From assembly GCA_947561395.2 (NCBI GenBank), contig OX387183.1, positions 39,724,901-39,788,900 on the forward strand: a DNA stretch of 64,000 bases, in the 5' to 3' direction. The notes under the pieces were generated by a model that was given only the letters and a program-made list of their open reading frames with translations, was not told the DNA's origin and did not search any database. This document shows positions 11,487 to 21,436 of this stretch, in pieces; position 1 is the stretch's first letter, and each line of letters opens with the position of its first letter. This DNA is from Buxus sempervirens (lineage: Eukaryota; Streptophyta; Magnoliopsida; Buxales; Buxaceae). The translations under genes were made by a program, and so were the position numbers.

Positions 11487-11855
11487 TTGAAGCCTTTATT
11501 TATAAAGGTTCATATGAATAGGATTCTTGTGAATAGGGTTTTGATCGACAATGGAGCAGCAATTAATTTCATACTAGTTGTCACCATGAAAAAATTGAAA
11601 AAGAATTTCCAGGATTTAATTCATTCAGATGTAACTATTACTAACTTTGCTGGAGGTATTACAGGAACTAGAGGAATCCTTCCGATCGAATTAACGATCG
11701 GAACGCTTCAATCTCTTACGGCTTTCTTCGTCATCGAATCATCTGCCGGATACAATGCGTTGTTGGGAAGAGATTGGATTCATTCGAATGGATGTGTACC
11801 ATCTTCTCTACATCAATCATTGATCTTTTGGAAAGATGATGACATCAGAGACTAA
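11487..11855 (+). pseudogene. Element A aspartic protease remnant
   Basis: A 122-codon stretch has the retropepsin pattern: Val-Leu-Ile-Asp-Asn-Gly-Ala-Ala active-site region about 26 residues in, and the downstream Leu-Leu-Gly-Arg-Asp-Trp-Ile motif typical of Ty3/gypsy proteases. In the living element it would cut the Gag-Pol polyprotein. It follows gag and precedes reverse transcriptase as usual for the family. Confidence 0.75.
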
Positions 11856-12065
11856 AGCCGATAGTCGGCCTTTCGCCATAGATTCCAATGCCGCACATGC
11901 TTCTCTTTATGGGGAAGGAATAGGACCCATATCCTTTGTGGGTTATGATAAAAAAAGACGGCCGATTACTTCAATTTCGGCGGAACAAGACATTACCCAA
12001 CAACGGCCGGTGGAACAAGAACCAGCCGAAGTTGCTGAATTCAAAGAGTTACCTCATGATAGTTG

Positions 12066-12963
12066 ACCATCAAGAGTTGTTTGAAACAGCAATAGTCGTC
12101 ATGGGGAAGATAGCGGCTAATAAACAGGAATTAAAGTTATTGGAGCTACAACAAGATTTAGAGCTGCCGAAGAATGTTGAGGTAACAGCAAGTTATGCCG
12201 AATTCTTTAACGAACAAGATGACAAGACAGTAAAGAATCAGGACGAAATAACTTTCGCTGATCTACAGGCAGCACCAGCCCAGCTGAAAGACTTGAAAGT
12301 TGAGACTCAAGACCCATTAGAAGAGATCAACTTAGGGATAGAAAAGGAGCGGAGGCCTTTATATATAAGTCAACTGCTGCCGCCGAATGCCAAAAAGAAG
12401 ATGAAGCAATTACTAACTGAGTACTCGGATTGTTTTGCTTGGAATTATCATGAGGTGCCGGGACTAAATCGGAAAATTGTAGAATACCGGCTTCCAATCA
12501 TACCTGAATACAAGCCATTCAAACAACCTCCTAGGAGGATGTTTGATGATGTAATTAGTAAGGTTAAAGTAGAAATAGAATGGCTTCTAGCAGCTGGATT
12601 TATTAGGCCTATTCAGTTTAATGATTGGCTTTCTAATATTGTACCAGTTGTTAAGAAAAATGGCCAAATTCGGGTTTGCATAGTTTTCCGTAATATAAAT
12701 TCTGCAACTCCCAAAGATGAATATCCTATGCCGATAGCTGATTTTTTAGTCAACAATGCCTCCCGGCATAAATTTTTGTCTTTTATGGACGGGCATTCTG
12801 GTTATAATCAGATCTTTATTGCAGAAGAAGACGTATCAAAAACGGCATTTCGGTGTCCAGGGGATTTAGGGACTTATTGTTGGGTAGTCATGCCTTTCAG
12901 ATTAAAGAATGCTAGTGCAACATACCAAAGGGCAATGAATTTGATTTTTCATGACATGATAGG
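12066..12963 (+). pseudogene. Element A reverse transcriptase remnant, N-terminal part
   Basis: Clear Ty3/gypsy reverse transcriptase: Phe-Ala-Trp-x-Tyr-x-Glu-Val-Pro-Gly, the Glu-Ala/Phe-Ile-Arg-Pro-Ile segment, Trp-Leu-Ser-Asn-Ile-Val-Pro-Val-Val-Lys-Lys, the Phe-Met-Asp-Gly-His-Ser-Gly-Tyr-Asn-Gln block with the first catalytic Asp, and Met-Pro-Phe-x-Leu-Lys-Asn-Ala. It ends at a 5.8-kb insertion (12964-18745) placed before the second catalytic motif. Confidence 0.88.
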
Positions 12964-15475
12964 TGTAAAACCCTAAATTTTGATTAAGCAAATTTGTTTT
13001 AATATTATTAATTATTATTATTTGTGGAAATTTTCAGGTAAAAGGGATTGGAGGATATTTAGGTAATTTTAGGAAATTAAAGAAGAATTTCTTAAATAAG
13101 GTAAATATTTATCTCAATTTTATATTAATAAGTAAATTTATGTAAGCGGTTCATTTAAGGATTTAGTCTTGTATATGTAGGATGGGTTGCTGGAGTGGAG
13201 ATACAACAAATCAGCTAGTGTTTAAGAGGGTGTTGGGCGGCAAATTCGTAGGGTATAAAACGGGGAGCCAGATCAGTTGAATGGTTTTGGCTGGTTATTG
13301 GTCAGTGGAGTTGGAGGAGTCTGGAGAACAGAGAATAGAGAATTGGATTAAGGTCTGTAAGAAAGTTTGAGGAGAACAAAGAGATCACACTGATGTGGAG
13401 AAGCACTAAAGAGTTGATTGAGCAAGGGAAATTCAGTGATCGTAGGTTGCTGTTTGGAGTGAGATCTGGAGATTTGGTAGGGATCACTTCAAGGTTCGTC
13501 CAAATCAGAGATAATTCAGGTATGAGAAGTTTAAATTGATGTTAATGAAGTGATTTCATTCTGTTTGGGAGTAGATCTAATCAGATTTGGAACCACTTGG
13601 TTTAAAACAGGGGAAATTGAAGAGGATTGTGAGATCCAAAGCTTTTGAGAGTAATTGAGGATTGATTCGAGCTGGCCAAAGGTAAGTAGTACCTTTCGAT
13701 CATTGATTTAAAATTGAATTCTTGTTCGGATGATGCTTATTCTAGTTTTGGAAGAAAACATATGTTCGTTTGTGTATTAAGAAAATTATTCAAATAATGT
13801 GGTAATTGCATCTTAATTAAATCCAAAAGTGGTAAATCAAGCTCTTAGGTTGTTATAGAAGAGGAATAAATTGTTGTGAATGATTAATTTTAGGACAGAA
13901 AGTCTGATCTAAAGAATTCAGAGAAGAAAATTTCGTCAGAAAATGAAATAGTATGGGTCGTTCAGCTAGTTGCCTAAGCGACTAAGTTAAATTGTATTTG
14001 GTTGCCCAGGCAACTAGATAGGCGCCTAGGCGACCAGGTAAAAGATGAGGTGGTCGCCCAGGCAACCAGATAGGCGCCAAGGTGACCTAGCTCTATCATA
14101 TTTAATTAAATGTGATTATTAGGTTCTTGAACAGATTTTTTTGATTAGACTTTCGAATAACATCCAATTGGTGTTAAATAAGTGTTTTAATTATTTAACA
14201 GTAGGTTCAGGAGGAGATTATATTTGTTAAATTAATTTGTAGAAATTAAGTACTTCATAGAATTGTTCCTAGTTGGTGAAGTTAGCAAATATAGGTCCTA
14301 TTTCCTGATTTGTGTTTAATTTGAAGTTCTTGCACTGGTTTGGATTTCTTACAGACGTGTTTATCCTCTGAAATAGCATACTTGAGAGATTATTTTGATT
14401 TGGGCAAATTTAGCCTAACCTAAGGTTTTTATACAAATCTGAATAAATTGTTTTATGCCACGAATGAGTTGTCATGAATATTGTTTTGTTATTGGAAAGT
14501 TGCCTTGGAGGCATGTATTTGGAATCCTTCATGAGGGAGTTGGTTTGGTCATGAGTGACCCATGTTTTCATACTTGAACACTTTGGTTTACGTGTTGGCT
14601 TACTCGATGGCTTTGATTTTACTTGCTTGGTCTAGCTTGCCTTGGATCCATGACTTAAGCTTAGTAATGTAATGTGTTTGCTTTATTGATGTAATTGCAT
14701 GGTCATGAGTGTTGCCATGACCGGTATAAAGCAGCCCGTTACCTTGTATAGGCTGGGTTATCAATGCCGAAACCCGGAGTAGGCCAGCATTGGATGACGA
14801 AACCCTGAGTAGGCTGTCATTTCAAAATCTGAAATCATGAGTAGGACGGATTATGTACATGGAGGCTTGGATGTCGCTCCGGCATGCAGATTACCCAATT
14901 AAAGTGAACTACATGACATTGGCCATTATGTTACTTGATTTACCCTACTTGGATTATTACTTGATTTTCTGGGTTAACGCGATTATATTGGTTTAACGGA
15001 ATTCTTTTGTATTGGAATTGGTTTATTATAGAATATCTTTATCGTGGCATGATTTTAGAAATGTGATAAATTGTTTTAGCATGCATGTGCTACTTGCTGG
15101 GATATTTTTATCTCATTACGTTTTGTTTTCAGATACTCTTGGTGAGGATCCGACTGCAAGGTTAGAGCCGAAGGATTATAGGAAGGAAGATTATTTCCTT
15201 CATTAGATATTGTGGGTTTTACTTTGTGGATTGATAGTCCTATTGTTACATATATTCTGATTGGTATTTGTTTTGGGTATCAGACTTGATTAGAGATATA
15301 CTTTTAATTGGATTGGTTTAATTCCCACACTTAAATAGAAGTTTTAAATTTCCGCACTCTGATGTATATGTCCCATGTTATTAAGTTGAGTTAGTATATG
15401 AAATGTGGGCCCATACATAATACTCTATGAGACGTGTTATATTTTTAATGAATAACACGGATCCGTGGCGTTACA
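12964..15475 (+). repeat. 5' LTR of element B
   Basis: TGTAAAACCC to GGCGTTACA, 2512 bp. Its last 300 bases match 18459-18745, the reduced 3' LTR. Around 13968-14090 it carries GC-rich palindromic words (GTTGCCCAGGCAAC at 14001, GTCGCCCAGGCAACC at 14053, GGCGCC cores) repeated about 52 bases apart. Around 14760-14850 a degenerate tandem repeat with CCxGAGTAGG cores is present. Confidence 0.85.
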
Positions 15476-15479
15476 GAGA

Positions 15480-15493
15480 TGGTATTAGAATGC
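15480..15493 (+). promoter_or_regulatory. Primer-binding site of element B (initiator tRNA-Met)
   Basis: TGGTATTAGAATGC, four bases after the LTR end, closely resembles the plant initiator tRNA-Met binding site TGGTATCAGAGC. Confidence 0.75.
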
Positions 15494-15622
15494 ACGTTAG
15501 GATTTCTAGATCCTAAGTGAAAGACCTTAGAAAACCTTTTGGGGGTTGTGTGCTTGCTAGATATAACTTTGAGGATTAGGGAGAGTTCCTATCTAATATA
15601 GTGTTATGTTTTGCAACAATAC

Positions 15623-15900
15623 ATGGCGGGCAGAGGCAGACGAGCGAGGACTGTAGATCTTCCAGATGAGGAGATACCCCAAGAGCAGCCATGAGAGGTC
15701 CCACAATACATGGGTGATATATGGACTGCTGTTGGTCCTTTGACTCATCTACTTACTATGGAGAGGGAGGAGAGGATGAGTCAGACAGGGAATGGTAATG
15801 GCCACCGAAATGGTCATGGAGCTACAGTTGATTAGAGGGGAGATGGTGATGGACTACCTTTGAGAGACATTGAGCAATTCAGGAGATTGACTACCCCACC
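15623..15900 (+). pseudogene. Element B gag start, remnant
   Basis: The frame begins MAGRGRRARTVDLPDEE, polar and Arg/Gly-rich as in chromovirus Gag starts, and leads to Asp-Ile-Glu-Gln-Phe-Arg-Arg-Leu before the T3 insertion. After T3, 18374-18458 continues with a Gag motif (Pro-Val-Glu-Val-Glu-Ser-Trp and Arg-Ile-Phe-Asp-Thr-Met). It is broken and lacks almost all of gag-pol. Confidence 0.6.
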
Positions 15901-18368
15901 TGTGCGCACCTCGAGCACGCGGAAAACGCGTGTTACATGTTTTATGGAGTTGCCACTACCTAAAATGGTGTAGGTAGACACCTTGTTGACTTTTGGTCTG
16001 AACCAGCGATTCCTGATAAGTGACCCGATTACAACCCAAGGAAGTCCTTAAACACCTTGGGCCCACCGAAGTGGGTTCCCATCTTTTGACTTGGTCGGAC
16101 ATTTAATGGGCTCTTGTATTTTAACTTTTCTTCTTTTCTTTTCTTTTTTAATTTTTTATCATATATACAAGGGTTTCATGACAAATGGGGAATTGCTAAG
16201 TTACCTCCCAAATAAGAAAATAATCTAAACATGCCACACTTATCCAATAATGATGAACCCCAATTTAATTACAAATCAAATAAAAAATGAAATATAAGTA
16301 ACACAATAAGAAAGACAAGAAAATTCTGTCAAGGTACACAAGCAATAAACACTTAATAATGCACAAAATTCTAAAATAAAGAGACCCAAAAATTAAAATA
16401 AACGTAAGTAGCAAAACCCAAAAAAGAAAACAAAAGAGACAAAACAATCATGTTTGTCCACTATAAATCATCATATCAATGTGTTTTATTTGCTTTTACC
16501 CTTTTTTTTTCTTCATTTTTTATTGTTTTTATTTTGTTTGTTTGTGATCACCTATGTACAAGAACGTAAATGGGAATTACTATGGTACATGATGAATGAA
16601 AACAAACATAAACAAACATAAAGAAACTACACATGTAGCGTTAACCCAAAACTTAATAAGATAACAAATAGAAACTAACATATTATGCAATCAGGACACC
16701 TTTTTTTTATATATTTTGTTTTATTTTATTTTCTCATGCCTTTTTTTTATTTAATTAAATGGAAGTAACAAAAATCCAAGCAATTTTGAGTTCGGTAATT
16801 GCCAAACAGAGTGATGTTCGGCCATTGCTGAACTCAACTGTTTATTATTATATATATATTTTTTACTTTTTATGTGCATTACTCTTTCCCTCACAGCTCT
16901 TCTTTTTAGATCAAACAACCACATGCCTTTCATTAATTTGTTAGAACAAATAAAATTTGAAGAGCTAAAGCTGACACATGGATTCGACTGTGCATGATTC
17001 GTTTGTGCACAATCGAATTCATTGACTCATCATCTCTTTTCGGTTCTTTGTTTCTAACTCTAAGCATTCTCTTCTTTTCTTAATTCTGCCATTTCTCACT
17101 TGCAGACATTAGGGGAACAAAGAAAAACATAAAGGAGAAGTTAGCAATGGCAGTTTCAGTTTGGTTTATCATAAAATTTCAGAAAAGTAGAGCAAACCTT
17201 TGCTCTAGCATCCCTTAACACTTGGCATTTCTAGCCCTTTATTAGTTTCAATAAACCACCAACCCATCATACTACAACACCCATGAACTGAAATAAACTA
17301 GAGGATAACACAATTCAACATGGGATTTTGTATGTGCAAGCATAAAACAATGGCTATCTTTGCTTTTTCTTCACATGAATTCTTTTTTTGAAAATAACCT
17401 CAGAATTAGGTTAAACTCATAGACAATCATGCAAGCATACTTTAATAAACTTGAAAAGAAGAGATGAAACCTTTATTTACAGCATTTAAACCTTGGAAAT
17501 ACCTATTTTCTCTACTATTGAACCAGATTGTGGAGCCTTGGTATTTCGTGGACATCAGCTCTCTTGTTCCACTTTTGTTTCTAATTCCAAATGCTAGGGA
17601 TGAGTAACCAATTTACTTGCTCAAGTTGCTAGGGATCACTCCTTCCCCTTTTGCTCCCAACTTCAAGGCTTTTTATAGAGAATTCCCACCCCTTCAACTT
17701 CTTAACCCCTAACCTTTCCTCTTCCTCTCCTAAACCTCTCATTTCCTTAACTTCTCCTCTTCCTCTCTTAAACACCTAGCCCCCTTACTTCTCCTCTTCT
17801 TCTTTTAAACCCTTAACTCTTCCTCTTCCTCTCTTAAACACCATCATTCATTTAGGTTTGGTCAAAGTCTAGTTTGTCCCATATTTTTATTAGGCTTATA
17901 TTTTTTTTAAGCTTAGTCTCAATATCTCAAGAGAATATAAGTTGGACCAATTCATCGAACTCATGTCTATTTTTTTTTTATTTTCTTTTAATCTTAAAAC
18001 TTTTATTAACTTTGTTATTAAATTTTTTATTTATTTGATAACAATCCACATTAGAAAACTTACTTATTTACTAAAAGAACCCCGAAAATTTTAATTTATC
18101 ATTGGTTACATGGCAGCCACCATGGCGTACACGTGGCTGCCATGTGGCATCCAATTTCGGTTTTATAAAAATCCCCAAACTACCTTTTATTTCTTTTATT
18201 CATAACTTAGCCGTTTGAGGTCCGATTTGAGCACGGTTTGGTGTATCGGAATTGGCTTAGAATTCTCTTTATTATGGGCTTGTTATTTTAAAAAAAAACA
18301 AGTCTACTATAAAAACATCGATTTACGTGCCCACATATATGCCGGTGTGCAAAAATAGGGTGCTGACA
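15901..18368 (-). repeat. Solo LTR T3 (Tat/Ogre-type), minus orientation
   Basis: On plus it runs from TGTGCGCACCTC to GGTGCTGACA (2468 bp), with exact target duplications CCACC at 15896-15900 and 18369-18373. It shares both ends, and the GGAGTTGCCACTRCC block near the 3' end, with T1, T2, T4 and T5. Instead of the heptamer grid it has a perfect 12-base inverted repeat CATGGCAGCCAC / GTGGCTGCCATG (18109-18144) and imperfect ones at 16788-16835 and 16982-17018. Interior is AT-rich with no gene. Confidence 0.9.
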
Positions 18369-18458
18369 CCACCATTCCACAAAGACGCAGATCCAGTGGA
18401 GGTTGAGAGCTGGGTGGCAAGAGTAGAGCGTATTTTTGATACTATGGATTGTCCGGAG

Positions 18459-18745
18459 GATTATAGGGAGGAAGATTATTTCCTTTATTAGATATTGTGG
18501 GTTTTACTTTGTGGTCTGTTAGTTCTATCGATTCATGTATTTTTGTTTGGGGATTGATTTGGTATCAGATTGGTTTGAGATTTTCATTGGTTTAATTCCC
18601 ATGGTTAAATAGAAGTTTAATTTTCCGCACTCTAATGTATAGACCCATGCTATTAATTGAGTTGGTATATGAAATTGGACCCATACATAGCACTCTGTGA
18701 GATGTGTCATATCTTTAATGAACAACACGGATACATGGTGTTACA
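18459..18745 (+). repeat. Reduced 3' LTR of element B
   Basis: This matches the last 300 bases of the 5' LTR (15170-15475), with shared ACTTTGTGG, TTCCGCACTCT and AACACGGAT blocks. The left join lies where gag and the LTR share GGATTATAGG, so a deletion through short homology probably produced it. Confidence 0.8.
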
Positions 18746-18750
18746 ATAGG

Positions 18751-19157
18751 CTAAATGCTGAGGTATATATTGACGATGTGGTCATAAAATCTCACAACGG
18801 GATTGATCATTTGTAGCATTTAAGACAAGTATTTGAGCGATTACGTAAGTACAATATGAGGATGAACCCGCTGAAATATGCCTTTGGTGTTATAGCTGGG
18901 AACTTTTTAGGCTTTCTCGTTCATCAAAGGGGGATAGAAGTTGACAAAAACAAAGCAAGAACGATCATAGAGGCCAAACCGTTGGTCGATAAAAGACAGC
19001 TGCAGCGATTGCTCGGTCAAGTTAACTTTTTAAGGAGATTCATGTCAAACTTGGCCAAAAAAACCAAAGTACTTTCTCCTCTGTTAAGACTAAAGGATAT
19101 CGAAGAATTCATTTGGAACGATGAACACCGGCCGCTTTTGATGAAATTAAACAATAC
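18751..19157 (+). pseudogene. Element A reverse transcriptase remnant, C-terminal part
   Basis: It resumes directly after the ATAGG duplication with Val-Tyr-Ile-Asp-Asp-Val-Val, the catalytic YxDD box, then His-Leu-Arg-Gln-Val-Phe, Met-Asn-Pro-x-Lys-x-Ala-Phe-Gly, Phe-Leu-Gly-Phe-Leu-Val and the Leu-Leu-Gly-Gln-Val-Asn-Phe-Leu-Arg-Arg-Phe thumb motif. This is the same gene as 12066-12963, split by element B. Confidence 0.88.
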
Positions 19158-19546
19158 TTGGCCAAACCACCTGTGTTGGTGCTTCCATCCAAAGAACGAC
19201 CATTAAAATTGTACATAACGGCGACAAATGATTCAATAGGAGTCATACTAGCACAGGACAATGACCAAGGGCTTGAGCGGGCTATATACTATCTTAGCCG
19301 CTTCCTAAGTCCTGTGGAAGAAAGATATACCGGTTTAGAGAAGCTCTGCCTCACATTGTATTATGTAGCCACCAAACTTCGTCATTACCTGTTTTCGGTA
19401 AAAGAAGTTTATGTCATTGCAACTACAGATGTGGTCAAATACATGCTCACACGTCCAATGGTAAGCGGCCGGCTCGGTAAGTGGACATTAGCTTTGATTG
19501 AATTTGACTTTAAGATGTACCACAAAAAGCTGTCAAAGGACAAACT
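19158..19546 (+). pseudogene. Element A first RNase H remnant
   Basis: Ty3/gypsy RNase H with Leu-Tyr-Ile-x-Ala-Thr near the start, Ile-Gly-Val-Ile-Leu-Ala-Gln, Tyr-Tyr-Leu-Ser-Arg-x-Leu, Glu-x-Arg-Tyr-x-Gly-Leu-Glu-Lys and the Leu-Arg-His-Tyr-Leu block. It would degrade the RNA strand of the RNA-DNA hybrid. The reading is broken. Confidence 0.82.
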
Positions 19547-20089
19547 TTGGCCAATTTCTTGGCCGATCACCCATCTGGTATCCAGGAAAATGAGCCAGAT
19601 ATCCCAGTTTTTCATGCCGGTTTCTTTTATTCAGAGTTTCAGCCATGGACTCTGAAGTTTGATGGGTTAAAAACAGAATCGGCTTCCGGGATCGACATCA
19701 TTATAATTTCGCCAACCGGAGAAAGACATGAATATGCATTCCAACTTGAAGAACAATCAACAAATAATCAAGCAGAGTTTGAGGCTTTGACTATTGGCCT
19801 GGAAATCTTATGGGAAATGGATGTTCATGCCATTACCATCATGGGAGATTCTCAGCTAGTTTTGAAACAAATGGAGGGACATTATAGTTGCAATAGCGAG
19901 ATGTTAATACCTTTATTAAAAAAGGCAAGGTTTTTGGCAGAACAATTCAATCAGGTGGAATTTGAATATAGACCAAGGGACAAAAATTGTGAAGCTAATG
20001 AGCTTGCTCAAATTACATCAGGCCTCAGGCTTTATAGCCCGTCTCGAATGGTGACAGTGCAATCTTTGCCTTCCATCGGAAAGAGATAG
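19547..20089 (+). pseudogene. Element A second (archaeal-type) RNase H remnant
   Basis: Trp-x-Leu-x-Phe-Asp-Gly opens a second RNase H fold, followed by Gly-Ile-Asp...Ile-Ile-Ser-Pro-Thr-Gly, Thr-Asn-Asn-Gln-Ala-Glu-Phe-Glu-Ala-Leu, Ile-x-Gly-Asp-Ser-Gln-Leu-Val and Tyr-Arg-Pro-Arg-Asp-Lys-Asn. The D, E, D catalytic pattern is visible. A duplicated RNase H of this type between the first RNase H and integrase is an established feature of Tat-lineage elements and the main reason for assigning A to that lineage. Confidence 0.85.
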
Positions 20090-20299
20090 TTCTTGGTAGA
20101 TTCCCATGCATGTTTTAATCAAACAATACAGTTAGATTGAGAGGAAAGAGATGTGGGAATATCTCCGAGATCCTACTAGCAAGGTGAATAGGGCTGTTAA
20201 AATAAGAGCTGCTACTTCATTTTTGGAAATGAACTATACAGAAAGGGTTTTGACGATATACCTCTTCGATGTTTAAGTCACTCAGAGGCGATATTAGTC

Positions 20300-21364
20300 A
20301 TGGCTAAAAGACATGAAGGAATATATGGCGCACATCAAGCTGGTATCAAAATGCGATGGATGTTACGCCGGCATGATTACTATTGGCCGACCATTTTGGA
20401 AGACTGCCAGGCATTTGCAGCCGGCTGTCAAGAATGTCAAAAACATGGACTAGTTCAAAGGGTGTCGCCAATCAATTTACAACCAATAGTTAAGCCATGA
20501 CCTTTTTGAGGATGGGCAATGGATTTCATAGGAAAGGTATATCCTCCCTCATTTGGGTTACATAATTTTATCATAGTTGCTACCAATTATTTCACTAAAT
20601 GGGTTTAGGCTAAACCTTTAAAAAAGGTGGAACCAGATGTAATTGAATTCATCAAAGAACAAATCATTCATAGGTATGGTATCCCGGAAACCATTACAAC
20701 GGATTCCAGCACTGTTTTCGTCGGTGAAGCAGTGACTGAGTTTGCCAAACAATATGGCATAAGAATGATCAAATCAACTCCTTATTATGCTCAGGCAAAT
20801 GGCCAAGCCGAGACAACTAATAAGGTATTGAAAAATATTTTGAGAAAGATGATAGAAGACAAGCCAAGAAATTGGCACAAGCTTTTATCAGAAGCCTTAT
20901 GGGCATACCAAACTTCTTATAAGACCTCTATTGGAACAACTCCATTTGCCTTAACTTTCGGTCATGAGTCAATTATTCCAGTAGAAATCACAGTGAAGTC
21001 ATTAAGAGTGGCTATTCAGAATAATTTTACACCTAAAGAATATTCGGAAGCCATGTTGGCAGAACTGGAGGACTTGGAGCAAGTCAGAAAAATGACCCTA
21101 AGTAAACAATTGGCACTTAAACAAAGGGTTGCCAGATCTTACAACTGACGGGTCAAACACAAGTCTTTTACTTAGGGTGATTTAGTTTGGAAGACGCTTC
21201 TTCCAATTGGCAAAAAAGACTTTCCATATGGTAAATGGTCGCCCACATGGGAAGGACCATTATGAATTAGTAAGGTAATGCCCGGGAGGGCATATTACGT
21301 TCAATCACTTGAGGGCCGAGAAGAAAAAGTCATTAATGGCCAGTTTTTAAAGCGGTATTATCCT
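20300..21364 (+). pseudogene. Element A integrase remnant
   Basis: It shows the zinc-binding part (His-Glu-Gly-x-Tyr-Gly-Ala-His, then Cys-x-x-Cys as in Gly-Cys-Gln-Glu-Cys), the catalytic core (Met-Asp-Phe-Ile-Gly; Ile-Thr-Thr-Asp; Asn-Gly-Gln-Ala-Glu) and a C-terminal Gly-Lys-Trp-Ser-Pro-Thr-Trp-Glu-Gly-Pro region near 21230-21265, like the GPY/F domain. Longest intact stretch 20627-21148. The gene is broken. A hAT MITE follows at 21373. Confidence 0.85.
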
Positions 21365-21436
21365 ACTCTATGTAGAGCTGGCAACGAGTCAGGTTGGGTT
21401 TGGTTCGGGTCGGGTCATAATCGGGTTGGGGGTTAA

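Larger units (their letters stand above)
12964..18745 (+). mobile_element. Element B: chromovirus-like Ty3/gypsy element, internally reduced
   Basis: It starts TGTAAAACCC and ends GTGTTACA, with exact target duplications ATAGG at 12959-12963 and 18746-18750. The long LTR (2512 bp), a primer-binding site matching initiator tRNA-Met and a Gag-like start suggest a chromovirus (Tekay/Del-like). Most of the interior and most of the 3' LTR are missing; the gag start passes almost directly into the last part of the 3' LTR. Solo LTR T3 lies inside. The element is not functional. Confidence 0.85.
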
